Of a stretch of DNA of 64,000 nt, positions 25,039 to 37,636 are shown one piece after another. Every line of letters begins with the position of its first letter. The stretch's first letter is position 1. The notes below the pieces were generated by a model. It saw only the letters and a program-made list of their open reading frames with translations. It was not told the origin of the DNA and made no database searches. This DNA comes from Cryptomeria japonica (taxonomy: Eukaryota > Streptophyta > Pinopsida > Cupressales > Cupressaceae): contig NC_081406.1 of NCBI RefSeq assembly GCF_030272615.1, positions 140,648,361-140,712,360 of the forward strand, written 5' to 3'. A program made the position numbers and the translations under genes.

Positions 25039-26414
25039 TGTTGGAAATGTGCCTCGAATTAACTTGATTTGTGTTCAGGCTAATCAGAATAACCTACCCT
25101 GATGGAACAATTGGAGAACATGATGTATCCTTTTTCATCGGGTTTCGGAGTAGCAATGTTCATGTTAAGCCGATGGGCCAATGGAACCTCCTTCTTGTTG
25201 ATCGGCTATCGGGTGAGCTTGGTTAGCATTACACCAATGACTTGATGAAGTCACCTTCGGCAATCAAGATGTCATCAGCTATCGGAGGAGTTTGTTGAAT
25301 GCTATACCAATTACTCAATGGATCCACTTTGGTCAACTTCGGTGTTATCAGGGTAGCCAGTTCGGGTGTGTTTTCGATGACCCGATGAAATCGACTAAGT
25401 GCTATCAGTGATCGGGATGACATGGTTGGTTGCTACACTGATACCCGATGAGTCTGCCTTTGTTGGTATCGGGGATCGGGGTAACCAATTTGGTTGTCTT
25501 GCTGATGACTTCATGGAGTCACCTTCGACGATCGGGGTATCATCAGAGATCGGGAGAACCTGTTGGGTGCTACGGCGATGGACCAATGCTCTCTTCTTCT
25601 TGGTCATTGGAGATCGAGGTAACTTGGAAGCAGTCTCACTAATGATCTGATGCTATACCGATGAGTTGGGTGGGCCATGGGCTCAAACCGGTTAGAGGTA
25701 AAAGAGTAACCACATGGACACTTGAAGATTGTGTGCTCATGTATTTGAAGGCCAATTGATTTCTGTGTTAGACGAATGTGGGATAATGGACGAGTTGTGA
25801 ATATAGGATGGTCGACGGTTAGAATTCCAGGCGGTTGGAGCGACTAACTATTGTGTGAACTACATTTGCCAGATGTAATCAGAATAGCCAGAGGAAACCA
25901 AAATGCAATGTTGGTTAGGTGGATGGATGTTACTGAATGACAGACAATTGGACTCCATAAGGGTTATGCTTAACCAATACATTGTAATCGATGGCCGATA
26001 TATATGTTGCTAGAGATGTAACCGAGGGGAGTGAGTCAGGGTACTGTGTGATCTATGGTGTGGAGTCCTGTTGGAAGCCTAAGTGTTCTACATAGGTGAT
26101 GATTGTGATCCGAACATAGATTTTGAGAGAAAATTCCTGTGAAGAGGATCTGTACCTTTATTGTAACCTTCTGTTTACTATGAATAAAGTGATCTCTCTT
26201 TGGTGGTGGGTTTTTTACTTGTAAGGGTTTTCCCACGTAAATCTGGTGTTCAAAAACTAGAAGAAAATATGTGCCACGTAATTTTCTGTGTGATTAGTTT
26301 TTCATTAGTCTGTGTATATCTTAATGTTCTGCAAAATAATTTAAAGACATACTTTCTTGATTCCCCTTAGAATTGGTGTTAGGAGAGCGTTTTTGGCACT
26401 ATGCTTTCCTTACA
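25039..26414 (+). repeat. C2 LTR (left; acts as 5' LTR)
   Basis: Starts TGTTGGAAATGTGCC and ends CCTTACA, 1376 bp. It is matched by 28240-29600. Inside, at about 25190-25680, a minisatellite-like theme recurs (gatcggggtaacc, gatgacccgatg). The LTR is followed by a primer site. Confidence 0.88.
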
Positions 26415-26416
26415 AG

Positions 26417-26428
26417 TGGTATTAGAGC
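26417..26428 (+). other. C2 primer-binding site
   Basis: tggtattagagc differs by one base from TGGTATCAGAGC, the Met-tRNA primer site of Copia elements. It lies two bases after the LTR end. Confidence 0.8.
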
Positions 26429-26534
26429 TTGGCCTGTTGTGTTATCCTTGTTGGGTAGGGTTGGTTCTTTGTGCCAATTCTGGTTTTCAGTGGGAGTCTA
26501 GCAGAGTGTTTATTTGTCTTGTTTGCAATTTAAG

Positions 26535-27360
26535 ATGGCGAACACCTCTGGGTGAATGGACATTCAGAAGTTCAATGGCTCCAACTTTGAGTTGTGGAAA
26601 CTTAAAGTTAAAGATTTGCTAGCTGATAGAGATCTCAGGATTGCAGTGGATGGAGCTAAACCTTCAGGCATGAAACAAGAGGACTGGGACCTTGTAGATA
26701 GAAAAGCCAAAGGGTTGATTAGACTTTGTTTGGAAGACTCTGTTATGTTAAATGTTCATGAGGAGAAGACTGCTAATCTTGTGTGGAAGAAACTTGGTGA
26801 TATTTATTAGGGAAAGTATCTAGTAAATAAGTTGTTCTTGAGGAAGAAGTTGCATTCCTTGAAGATGGACGAGGGTACATCTTTAGCAGATCATCTGAAT
26901 GTTTTCAACATGATTGTTGCACAGTTAACCTCCGTAGGAGTCAAGATTGATGACGAGGATCAATGTATGCTTTTTCTTTTATGTTCTCTGCCTGACACAT
27001 GGGATTATCTGGTAATGGCCATTGGGAGTAAAACAACCATGCTCACAATAGAAGGTGTGGTTTCTTCGTTATTGTTATAAGAAACACGAAGAAAATCTTC
27101 TAAGATAGTCAAGAAGGCTCTCACTGTTAGAGGCAATCAAGAGGACAAGAAGTCTAAATCCAAGTTAGAGGAAAGTTCTAAGTCTCCTAGAAAGAAGTCC
27201 AAAGTGAAGTGCTGGAATTGTAGGCAGATTGGTCATATCTGAAAGGATTGCAAAGAGAAGAAGAAAAATAAGAGTTCTTCAGATTCTGGGTCCTCTCAGA
27301 ATGATGATGGAGATGTCTTCTGAGCTGCTTTGGCAAGTCATACATCTATTGATGTCTAGT
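26535..27360 (+). pseudogene. C2 Copia gag with CCHC knuckle, six or more stops
   Basis: A single frame from ATG 26535 holds a gag-like region (FNGSNFELWKLKVKDLL, RLCLEDSVMLNV, LVWKKLGDIY, FLRKKLHSLKMDEGTSLADH, LLCSLPDTWDYLV) and then the knuckle CWNCRQIGHI.KDC at about 27211-27252. The stops at 26553, 26808, 27078 and 27240 and two further on fit CAA/CAG/CGA or TGG losing one C or G by transition. No frameshift was seen over about 800 nt. Protease, integrase and RT are missing: the sequence after about 27360 passes into non-coding DNA and then the 3' end. Confidence 0.88.
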
Positions 27361-28239
27361 TCAATCTTCATGAAGAAGATGTTTATCACAATGCCATGTA
27401 AGACTTGGTACCATGTTTGGTAGTGATGTATATTCATCACTTGATGGTGGATGATCTTCATGTGACTGAAGATGTTGACATCTTGAGGATTCATAACTCC
27501 TTGGTAGAGATGTTGTTTATGTTTTAACATGTTATTCTTGTTAGGCTATTTTTTATTGTGTCGTGGTACACTCTTGAGATGCATTTAGAGTTATGGCATG
27601 ATATGGAGGTGCTCATATGGAGCATGTTATCTCTTTGGATGAGATTTTTTAGATCAAGGTTGTCATGTTTAAGTTCCCAATTTTGCAGTTGAAATTTTGA
27701 CATTGGTATTGGTTTTTTTTGTGTTTTGAGGACACTGATCATTTGCTTGATACTTCATGATATTGTGGTTTTTCATTTGGAGTTTTGGCATGGGTTGATC
27801 AGTTAAAGGTACTCATGGATACATGGAAATATAGTATACCTTAGAGGTATGTATAGTTGGATGTGCTAGCACTTGTTGTAGGTGCTTTTCTAGCTATGTT
27901 TGTGACAGATGTTGGTACATTTCGTTAACCTTTTTGGATTGAGAGTTTTGTATTCTTGGCAGATAGAGTTATGTTTTTTCTATGAGATAGATTATATGGT
28001 TTTCTTAGTGGATAGATTCTATGTGTTTCCAGTGGCAGTGGCATGGTAGAAGGTAGGTATGTCCATGAATGAGATGTGACTACTTTGCAGGTATCTTAAT
28101 GATGCACACACTAAATTCTATTTCCTGATGATTTATGATCTAGTGGTATATCAACATTGATGGGCTTTAGATTCCATGTTTCTCAATTATGTGTGTAAGT
28201 GTTTAGCAGTTGAGCGAATTCCTCATCAAGTGAAGAGAT
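27361..28239 (+). mobile_element. C2 3' internal non-coding part with polypurine tract
   Basis: No pol domain is recognised. From 27551 it repeats 24352-25038. A purine stretch (caagtgaagagat) directly precedes the 3' LTR start. Confidence 0.7.
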
Positions 28240-29600
28240 TGTTGGAAATGTGCCTCGAATTTACTTGATTTGTGTTCAAGCTGATCAGAATAACCTAGCC
28301 TGATGGAATAGCTAGAGAACATGATGTATCCTTCTTCATCGGGTTTCAGAGTAGCAATGTTCATGTTAAGCCGATGTGCCAATGGAACCTCCTTCTTTTT
28401 TATCGACTATTGGGTGAGCTTAGTTAGCATTACAGCAATGACCTGATGAAGTCGCCTTCGGCAATCGAGATGTCATCGACTATCAGAGGAGTTTGCTGAA
28501 TGCTATGCTGATTACCCAATGGATCCACTTTGGTCGACTTCGGTGTTATTGGGGTAGCCAGTTCGGGTGTGTTTTCGATGACCCAATGAAACTGACTAAG
28601 TGCTATTGGTGATCAAGATGACATGGTTGGTTGCTACACTGATACCTGATGAGTCCGCCTTTGTTGGTATCAGAGATCGAGGTAGCCAGTTTGGTTGTCT
28701 TGTCGATGACCCGATGGAGTCACCTTCGATGATCGGGGTATCATCGGAGATCGGGAGAACCTGTTAGGTGCTACATCGATGGACCTATGGTCCCATCTTC
28801 TTGGTCATCGAAGGTCAGGGTAACTTGGAAGCGGTATCATCGATGATCTGATTCTATGTCGATGAGTTGGGTGGGCCATAGGCTCAAACCAGTTAGAGGT
28901 AAAAGAGTAACCACGTGGACACTTGAAGATGGTGTGCTCGTGTATTTGAAGGCCAATTGAATTCTTTATTGGATGAATGTGGGATAATGGACGAGTCGTG
29001 AATACAAGACGATCGATGGTTAGACTTCTTGGCGGTTTGAGTGACTAATTATTGTGTGAACTGTATTTGACAGATGTAATCAGAGTAGCTAGAGGAAACT
29101 GAAATGCAATGTTAGTTAGGTGGATGGATGTTACTGAATGACAGACGGTTGGACTCCATAATGGTTATGCTTAACCAATATGTTGTAATCGATGGGTGAT
29201 ATATATGTTGCCAGAGATGTAATCGAGGGGATTGAGTCAGGTTACTGTGTGATGTATGGTGTGGAGTCCCGATGGAAGCCTGAGTGTTCTGCATAGGTGA
29301 TGACTATGATCCGAACATAGATTCTGAGAGAAAATGCCTGTGAAGAGGATCTGTAACTTTATTGTAACCTTCAGTTAACTATGAATAAAGTGATCTCTCT
29401 TTGGTGGTGGTTTTTTACTCGTAAGGGTTTTCCCACGTAAATTTGGTGTTAACTCTCTGTTGTGTTTTTTGTGTGATTAGTTTATCATTAGTCTGTGTAT
29501 ATCTTAAATTTGTTCTTCAAAAGAATTTAAAGACATACTTGCTTGATTCCCCTTAGAATTGGTGTTAGGAGAGCATTTTCGGCACTGTGCTTTCCTTACA
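28240..29600 (+). repeat. C2 3' LTR
   Basis: Starts TGTTGGAAATGTGCC and ends TTCCTTACA, 1361 bp. It is collinear with the LTR at 25039-26414 with frequent substitutions, so the copies are not recent. Confidence 0.88.
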
Positions 29601-31629
29601 CTTGTCAATTATTCACTTTTTAAAATATTGTTTTACGGTGATAAATACTAACACTAAATTGATTAATAGATATACATATTTTTCTTATTTGTGAGCTTTT
29701 AAAAGAATGTGATTTCAACTAATAAATTTCATGTTTTAAAATTAACAAGTCACACTTGTTCTTATCTCAATTGGAATGAATTAAAATAAAATCACATTTA
29801 TAACTTCTTTGGATCCCACATGCCATGTTAGATAGCATTAGTCAATGGCACCATTTAAGAGTTAGTACAATTCATGAGATATATATTGGTACATCATTGG
29901 TTGGTTAGACATTAAGGTGATGAAGAGAATGAATGAAACATTAGTTTAAAATTTGTTCCTTTGATAGTTGTAATCACTTATTCTAGTCCTTGATAGACAC
30001 ATTGATTATCATTTTGTCATATTATTTTTTTATTACGGGTAAAACGGGTTTTGAAGGGACCCAAAACCCTATACAAATGAATTTTGTCAGGAGTTCAAAA
30101 CCCACTTATAGAATGTTGCCAATAGATAAAATATAGGCAAACAACAACCCAACAATAGTAGACAGAAGAATTAAAACATTAGAAAAATGTCTATAACAAG
30201 AACCAAGTTGAAACCACCAAACAACTCAACTCATAAAAACTTTTACAATGGGTTTTGAAAAGGCTCCCATAACCTTGAAATGAAAAGATAGTAAGCTTCC
30301 TTTACCTTCCTTAATCACCACTTCAATAGGAGAGAAAGGAAATAAGTTTGGACTAATGTTAGAAATAGCTCCCTTGCAACAAATATTTGGAGAAAGGGTG
30401 GCAACAACCCCCTTACACCAACACCAATCCACTCTAGCACAAGCAATATCCACCTCAATAAGGAATGATAGAGTAGGAAACTATTGGAAAGATACAAACC
30501 CTTAGATCTCCCACATGAATGATCTCCACCTCCATCGAAGAATGATCCATCTCTATACTAGAAACATGGAGAGAGGATAGGATAAAATCAACAGTCCCTC
30601 AACTGAAAACCAAATATTACACCATACAAATCCCATTGAGAACCCAAAAGAACAAAACTCTTCTCCAAAAAGGTAGAAGAAACTCCCAATGAAAAACACC
30701 AAAAGAAACCAAAACAACCCTCATAGAATTAGGAGTACAACAAAAGAACTTGAAGGGAACCAAAAAAAATAGATAAGCCATAAAATCCAACATGGTCTTT
30801 GTGAAACTCTTTACAAAGGAAACCTCATTCCAAGGCACCATCTTGAAAGATCACCAAAGATGGTCAATAAAATTACTGACCTAGAAAAAACAATAATCAA
30901 TAGAAACTTCAACCCGAGAGGAGGAAAAGTAAGTAGCTCCCAATTCCAAACAACCCAAAAGGCCAAAAAAAAACCCATTAAGAACCTCAAATAGAGAAAT
31001 ATGAAATACCCAATAGAAACATTGGAATTATCCAAATACCTCAGAGTAAAGAGAAGAACAACTCCCACAACCACCTATGATATCACAATGCCAACTATCC
31101 AAAAAGAAACAACAACGAACAAAGTTGAGATATCGACAACAAGAACAAAGCCCTTGATAGAAACACTGATCATCAAAAAGAAAATAACAAAAAAATTAAA
31201 AGCATCCCAAAGGTGGGAAACCATTGAGCAAGGGATACCAACACAAAACCATTCTCAAAGAGTGAAAAGCATTGGAAACTCTATTAGAAAAAGTTTATAA
31301 TATGTGTAGGGGTATTTAGAAACTCCATCAAAATAATAATAATACTTCTAACATACTAGTGACACCCAAAGTGTGATACTAAACCTCTAGATGCACTAGT
31401 GGTCCTCAAGACATATTTGCTATGCATGTTTGGATATTTTTTGTTTATTTTTGTATATGTAAGATTTGAACTCTATTTGTAAACCCTATAGTTCCAACCA
31501 CAAAACCCTAGATATACAATGAAATTTAACACAACATCAAGAGAGAAACTACCATGCATGCATATAGAAATGAAATAACAAATATTATACCATTTACACA
31601 TAAAGTAGGCTTGTCTCCATTGTTCTCCT
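29601..31629. other. Gene-free DNA with a probable truncated retroposon
   Basis: No coding domain is recognised. Read on the minus strand, 31310 to 30030 ends GGGTTTTGGGTCCCTTCAAA, then ACCCGTAATAAAAAAATAA, which resembles a plant LINE 3' end with a short A tail. The body shares phrases with 5853-7560. The remaining flanks are AT-rich. Confidence 0.35.
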
Positions 31630-33135
31630 TGTAGCATCATAAATTGTACACATTTATTAGTGTGTCCAATTTCACATTCTCCTAGCACCTATTTTAGTCT
31701 TTCTCTTTCCTCTATGCATTATAGGACCTTTATTGATTTGAATTAATATTACAAGTCTTATTCTATTTGATTACATCATCACACTCTTATTTGGGCCCTT
31801 AATTCTAGCTGTGCCCTTTATTATTTTAATCCTTATTTATTCCTAATATTACCCTAATTTAATCTCTCAAAGCATATTTTGCATATCTACACATCTTAAT
31901 TTGATCCATCATGCTGGGTTTAGCATTAGAATCACAATAGCTCACATCCCTAGAAAATTGGAAAATAGTTGGTCAAACAAGGTAGTATACTACCTGGTTC
32001 CAAATAAAATTCCCTGAATTTCGGGAGCTTAATTGGGTGGTCTTATTCTATTCAAATCTAGCTCTTTGTGAAAATATACCAATTCTAATTTGGCCTAATT
32101 GTGATTTTAATTATGAAATCCCTATATAAGGTATCCCTCTCAATTCATTTTTAATATGACAATTAATGCTAACATTACCATCCATTAAAGAACAATTCTT
32201 CTTCCTCAAGAGCAGATTTGAGTCAAGGAGCAACAAACTACATTAATGTGCATCTTCATATTATGATTCAATTATGATTTCATGATGTATTTAATGTGAT
32301 TTATCATATTATTGCATCAACACATGGAGGAATTATCCAAAAGAGCACTGCATAACCTATTGAAGGTATAATAATTTACATTCAAGCATTTCAACCTTGC
32401 CCTCAAAAGGTAAGTCTTTCCAATTTAGTTCAAGATCAATTTCTATTTTAATTAGGTTTAATTCCAAACCTAATTTTTGACCTAAGGCAACCCCTATCCA
32501 CAACACAATTTTCCTTCTTTTGGTGTGAAGGTGATAGATTTAGGAGCTGCGAAGGTAGAAAGACAAAAACAAACAAAAATGGCTTTTGTAGAAGTTCCAA
32601 AGGCTCCTAGGACCAGGTCAAAATTGTAGGAAAAGGGAAAATTTGAAGTACCAAGGCAAAGGGCGCCCTGGTCCCAAGCAGTTTTTTGGTCACCAATGGA
32701 CTCAATATCTCTTGCCATTTCCAAAAAGATCCAACTTGCCTGTGTTTGCAGTTCAATGACCAGCGCGGTCGCCACCACGGTCCTGACAATTTTTCCTAAT
32801 TTTTCAAGTACATGTTTTGATCAAGTCTTCTTCTACTTAGATCCTAGTTTACAACTTTGTTTGACTTCTGCAACATTTTGTTTTCATCATTTCATTTCAC
32901 TTTCTCATTGTTTGTTATAAATTTAGCATTTGCAATTCAAAACCTAATTCAAACACAATTTCAACTCAAACAAAAGGGGAAATAGGATCTAAATCAAAAT
33001 TCAACCCTCTTCTTAATAGAATTGAGGTTGGATCTATTGATTTCATCCTCCTCTTAATGTAATGTTTTTGAAAGTTAGACCATTTCCTAGTTTACAAAGA
33101 ATAACTTGTTAAACCCTAATTTTTCATCTATTACA
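31630..33135 (+). repeat. 5' LTR of gypsy-like element G1
   Basis: Starts TGTAGCATCATAAATTGTACAC and ends CTATTACA, 1506 bp. The start recurs at 56787-56916 after a purine tract, giving the 3' LTR. It is followed after 3 bases by tggtgaacccga, a CCA-complementary primer site. Confidence 0.8.
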
Positions 33136-33422
33136 TTTTGGTGAACCCGACATATCTTATGCTTACTTCTAATTTTGATATAGTTTATGCATTCATAGTT
33201 GCATTCATTTCATAGTTTGATTTAAATAAAAATACAAAAAAAGAAACATTTTGTATTATGCATTATGTGTGTTTTAATTTATATGCATTCTTACATTAGA
33301 TCATAATTGTATATGGAGTTGTTATCTTCTTTTGCTTGTTCAATTTCACCTTTTTTTCATGATGTTCATGATGTTCCCTTTTATGTATATCATGACAACT
33401 TAGTTAATCCTTTCATTCACAA
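33136..33422 (+). mobile_element. G1 leader and first codons, left of the G2 insertion
   Basis: The segment carries the primer site tggtgaacccga (33139-33150) and AT-rich leader. From about 33358 it has an open frame ending at the G2 insertion point (33422). The frame resumes at 48081. Confidence 0.65.
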
Positions 33423-34601
33423 TGTAGCATCCTAAAATTGCACCCCTTGCAATTTTTTATTGCATTTGGGTCTTCGCCTTAGTGTTGGTGCTCCTTGGCC
33501 TGATCAGAGACTCTATTATGCTCATACATGTCATAAACACCATCTAGCTGAAAGATGCACTGCATTTCCACCTTGATCCTCCCCCAAAATAGGGTAGGAC
33601 CAGGGCATGGCACCCTAGTCCTCAGTAATGGGGACCTATCTTGGACCCCCCTAGCCTATCTCAAATTTGAGTGGGAAAACCCCCTCCATGTTAGCTCATG
33701 TAGAAAAAGTAATTCATTTTACCTTTGGGCAAGTATATAAGTGGATTTCCTCTTCTCATTTGAGGAATCAATGACATTTATGAGCAAGCATTGGGCATTC
33801 AAGAGATCAAGCATTCAAGAGAAATTGAGCATTTTTAGTCTTCCTTCACGCTTTGGAGAAACAATAGAGTCAATGTTTCAAGAATTGAAAAGGAGATAAT
33901 CATCATAATCCATGAAGTCCTAATTCCATGTGAAGGCAAGTAAAACTTCACAAGGAGGTATAAGCATTTCATTTTTAGTTAGTTCAACATCCCCTCAAAG
34001 AGGAGGATTTCTATTTTTTCAATCATTTCGATTACATTATTTCAACCACTTAGTTAATTCCCAAATTGGGGTTTGACCTAAAGGCAAACCTCTATCTCCA
34101 ACACATTTCCTTTTCCTTCTTTGTGTAGACAAATAGGTGCGTAGTTGTAACTCTCGGTATTAAGCTTCAGACATAGAGATGAAAAAACCCTGTTCGGCGA
34201 TCGAAAATCTCGAAGGACCAAGAGGGGGTGTCATGGTCCCTAGACACAATCCCTGCTATTTTTGGCAGTTTTCATAGAGTGGCTCTGAATCCTCTCATAC
34301 TTCTTAGATTTAGGTGCACAACGGAATCCCAAATTTACAACTCACCATTTTCTCAAATTTGTCTTCATTTCTTGCTCTTACTCTTAATTCAACTAGTCAA
34401 CTTGCAAAAGAGGGTCAAGAACATTCCATTTCAATCAATCTACTTAGTATTCAGTCCTAATTTGATTAGTGATTGAATCTAGTGAATTTCCCCCCCTCTT
34501 TTGAATGTAAAGGCATCTCCTCATCCAAGCAAAAATAGGTGATTTGGTGATTTCTCCTTCTATCTTGAAAATTGCCAAGTCACCTAGTTTTCCCCTTTAC
34601 A
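33423..34601 (+). repeat. 5' LTR of gypsy-like element G2
   Basis: Starts TGTAGCATCCTAAAATTGCACC and ends CCCCTTTACA, 1179 bp. It is matched by 44334-45233 plus 47734-48075. After three bases comes ttagtgaacccc, a diverged primer site of the same type as G1. Flank cacaa (33418-33422) compares with catag (48076-48080) at the other end. Confidence 0.85.
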
Positions 34602-35561
34602 TTTTAGTGAACCCCATGTGTCTTATCCTTATAATTGTCATTTTTATATTTGATTCTTATGCAGTTTACAATTCAAATTTTCAAATTTAAATTTTTAAAA
34701 TTAAGCGACTTATGCTTGACAAACCCTAATTTTTATATTTAAATTCTTTAAAAGCATTTAATCAATTATGTTAAATCTAAAGCTTTCTTTTGTCCTTCTA
34801 AACATCATAAAAGTTATCCCTTAGCCTTAATTGTGCCCTTTTCTTTTCATTCTTTCAAATTAATCATCTTATTGCACATCCTAAGTGGGTCTTATTTTGA
34901 CCTTCAAGGCTTTATTTTGTATATCTAGACATCTCCAATTTTCATATCCATATGCAATTCACATTAAAATCACAATATCTTGCTTCCCTACAAATTTGGT
35001 AAAAAGTTGGTTGGACTAGGAGCGAGCTACCTAGTCCCGACTTTTTCTCCCCAAATTTTGGGAGCTTGTTTTGACTATATTTTACTGTTCAATTCTAGAG
35101 GTTTGTGAAATTTTATGTATTTTCGGTAACCCTAATGTCGAAAACAAATCTAAATTTCAACATTTTAACATTTTCAATTTAAATTTTAAAATTAAGTGGT
35201 TAATTACATAGACCCTAATTTTTGAAATTAAATTGATTTCTTCAATATTTCAGTATTTCAAAATTTTAAATTTTAAAATTAAGAGGTTAGTTTTGGAAAA
35301 CCCTAATTTTAAATTTAGTTCTTCCCTCCTATCAATTTTCTATTTTAAAATTAAGTGGTTATTTTCACTAGGCCCTAATTTTAAAATTTAGTCACCTTTG
35401 GATAATTCTCAAATTCCAATGAGATTGCATTATTGCTCTTTATTCTCTCAATCAATTTGTTCATCTAATTGGGTAATCTTTTTTTCTAGAATTTGCACTA
35501 TATTTTGCAACTCAAATTTCAAAATACAAAATTCCAATTTCCAATTTCCCTCCCTTAGTGC
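34602..35561 (+). repeat. G2 leader with four degenerate AT-rich repeats
   Basis: A theme of about 55 bp, ttttaaaattaagtggtta followed by accctaatttt, occurs near 34686, 35172, 35262 and 35338. No coding frame is supported. It may be a packaging or leader structure, or simple AT-rich drift. Confidence 0.6.
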
Positions 35562-37268
35562 ATGAGTTTTACTACTATTAGTCCTATATATAGTATCCAT
35601 GTGAGAAGAAGTTGTAGAATTAAGGCTACCCAAGGTTTAATTTCCAATGAGATGGAGCCTAATTTGGCTAGCTTTTTCAATGAGGATGTTGGTGATTCTT
35701 CTAATCCTGTAGATATCCCCATTTATCCTCTTGATAATTCTCATGATGAGGAAGAATCACCAACTAGGGTATCTATTGACCAATTGGCAAAGATGGACAA
35801 TCAATTAGATAATATTCAACTATGGATGAGTTAACAATACCCAAAAAGTGAGGCTCTCCCATTGATTGAAGGATTAAAATGAATGATTCAAAGTGATAAA
35901 CATGGTGTTGATATCTTGCGTGGTATTGCTCATATTGTTGATTCTAATATTAAACCCATGAATAGTTGTGTTGAAGCCCTACATTTTACACAACCTCCCA
36001 GTCAAGTTAGTCATTCCATTCCTTTGACCACTCGTATGACTAGTGTTCCTACCTTTACATCAAACATCCTGGCTACCTCTACACAAAATCTCATACCTCA
36101 AGTCATGGGGGGAAATACCTCTTCTTCCATTCCTCCTACCATGTGTGTTCCCCTTGTTATCCAATCACCTACACTACCTATAAATGTTAGTCAAGGGGGC
36201 AACTCTTTCAATCACAATTTCTTCATTCCTCCTATGAGTCTTCCATTTTTTACCCAATCTTCTCCAATACCTACCTATCATAGTGTCCCAGCTCCTTATT
36301 ATCAATCTCTTCCTTAATTCAACAATGTTACTCCTCCCTCTCAATTCAACTTGTCTAATTTCAACCCTTCTACCAAAGCTACCATCAATAATCTATCTCA
36401 AACAATGTCCTCCTTACAACAACAAATAGCTTCTATGAATCAATTTAAGTATAATGTGCCCACATTTGATGTAGCGAGCCCATTATCCAATGACATTATT
36501 AGAGTTGTCCCTCCAAAACATGTAGACGTCCCTCAATTGCAAATTTATAATGGAAAAGGTGATCCCTTAACTCATGTTAAGACATTCCAAACTTTGTGTA
36601 CTGAGTTTTCTCATCATCAAAGATTGTTAGGAAAATTGTTTACTAGAACATTAACGGATAAAGCTTTGCAGTGGTATTGTTCTTTGTCTCCTTATTTTAT
36701 TACCTCTTTTCAACAATTGGCTAATTCTTTTATTCTACAATCTCACAATAACATTGGTCCTAAAATTACTTTGATTGATTTGATGCATTGTAAACAAGGT
36801 GTTAAAGAAAAAGTGACTCATTTTATTGGTAGATATAAGCATTTGATTTCTCAGATTTCTTTTCTTGTGCCTGATCAAGATATACAAAGAATTTTTATTG
36901 CCAATTTTCAAAAATAAATTAGGGATAAACTTCTCTTAACCGATTTTACTTCCTTTCCACAGTTGTGCGCAGTACTTCACAATTATAAATTGATTGTCAT
37001 GAGTCAATTGGAGAAATATCCTTCCATGACTTTGAGTGATAAGGGTGATAATTCTCAACAACCATTTGTGAAGTTCAAACCAAACAAAGGATTCATCAAA
37101 TTCAATGACAACAAAAACAACAACATCCAAGTAGAAGCCACTACAGGTGTATCTCCTTTGTCTAAATACTTTAAGAGAGAAAAATAATTTACTCCTTTGA
37201 ATGAATCTTTGCATAGCATTATGTCTCAATTATTACAAAGAAATATGTTAAAACTTCCCCCAATTAAA
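35562..37268 (+). pseudogene. G2 gag (Ty3/gypsy Retrotrans_gag), decayed
   Basis: One frame without shift from 35562 to 37266. A Ser/Pro/Thr-rich N-terminal half precedes a gypsy gag core at about 36530-36960: GDPLTHVKTFQTLC, LTDKALQWYCSLSPYFITSF, LIDLMHCKQGVKEKVTHFIG. It ends FTPLNESL..IMSQLLQRNML, as gypsy gags do. The stops at 35832, 35880, 36315, 36915 and 37185 all fit CAA-to-TAA or CGA-to-TGA changes. The frame is cut at 37268 by family E DNA. Confidence 0.85.
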
Positions 37269-37636
37269 TGAAGAAGTTGACGAAATACAACTTTAGAGAT
37301 CCCAAGAACACCTGCATGCAAATACCTGTCACAAGAGAAGAATGAAGGCATATAAAGCAAAAAAGCATAAATGCTCTGAAGAAGAAGATTATCATTCAGA
37401 AAGGGAATCAATTTTTTTAATGAAAAAGTACAATACAATCCTTATAAAAGGATAATAGCAACCCTAAAGGTGTGCAACTCTAAATAAACCCTAAAGGGAT
37501 AAAGTGTATTTAATAATTAGAATAATTATTAAATACGTACAATATTTATTAAATGCTTAAGTTTAGCTTAAGCATAGAGTTTAATAGACTAATAATTAAA
37601 TAAATAATTATTAGCTAATACAAGATAACTCTAACA
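37269..37636 (-). repeat. Family E LTR, left end of the mosaic
   Basis: The plus strand starts tgaagaagttgacgaaatac and ends ctctaaca, 368 bp. The start recurs at 39140 just after a primer-site complement. Confidence 0.75.

Noticed and set aside
32494-32920. Open frames of 60-94 codons inside the G1 5' LTR
   Set aside because: LTR sequence; frames are short, overlap in several phases and have no domain.
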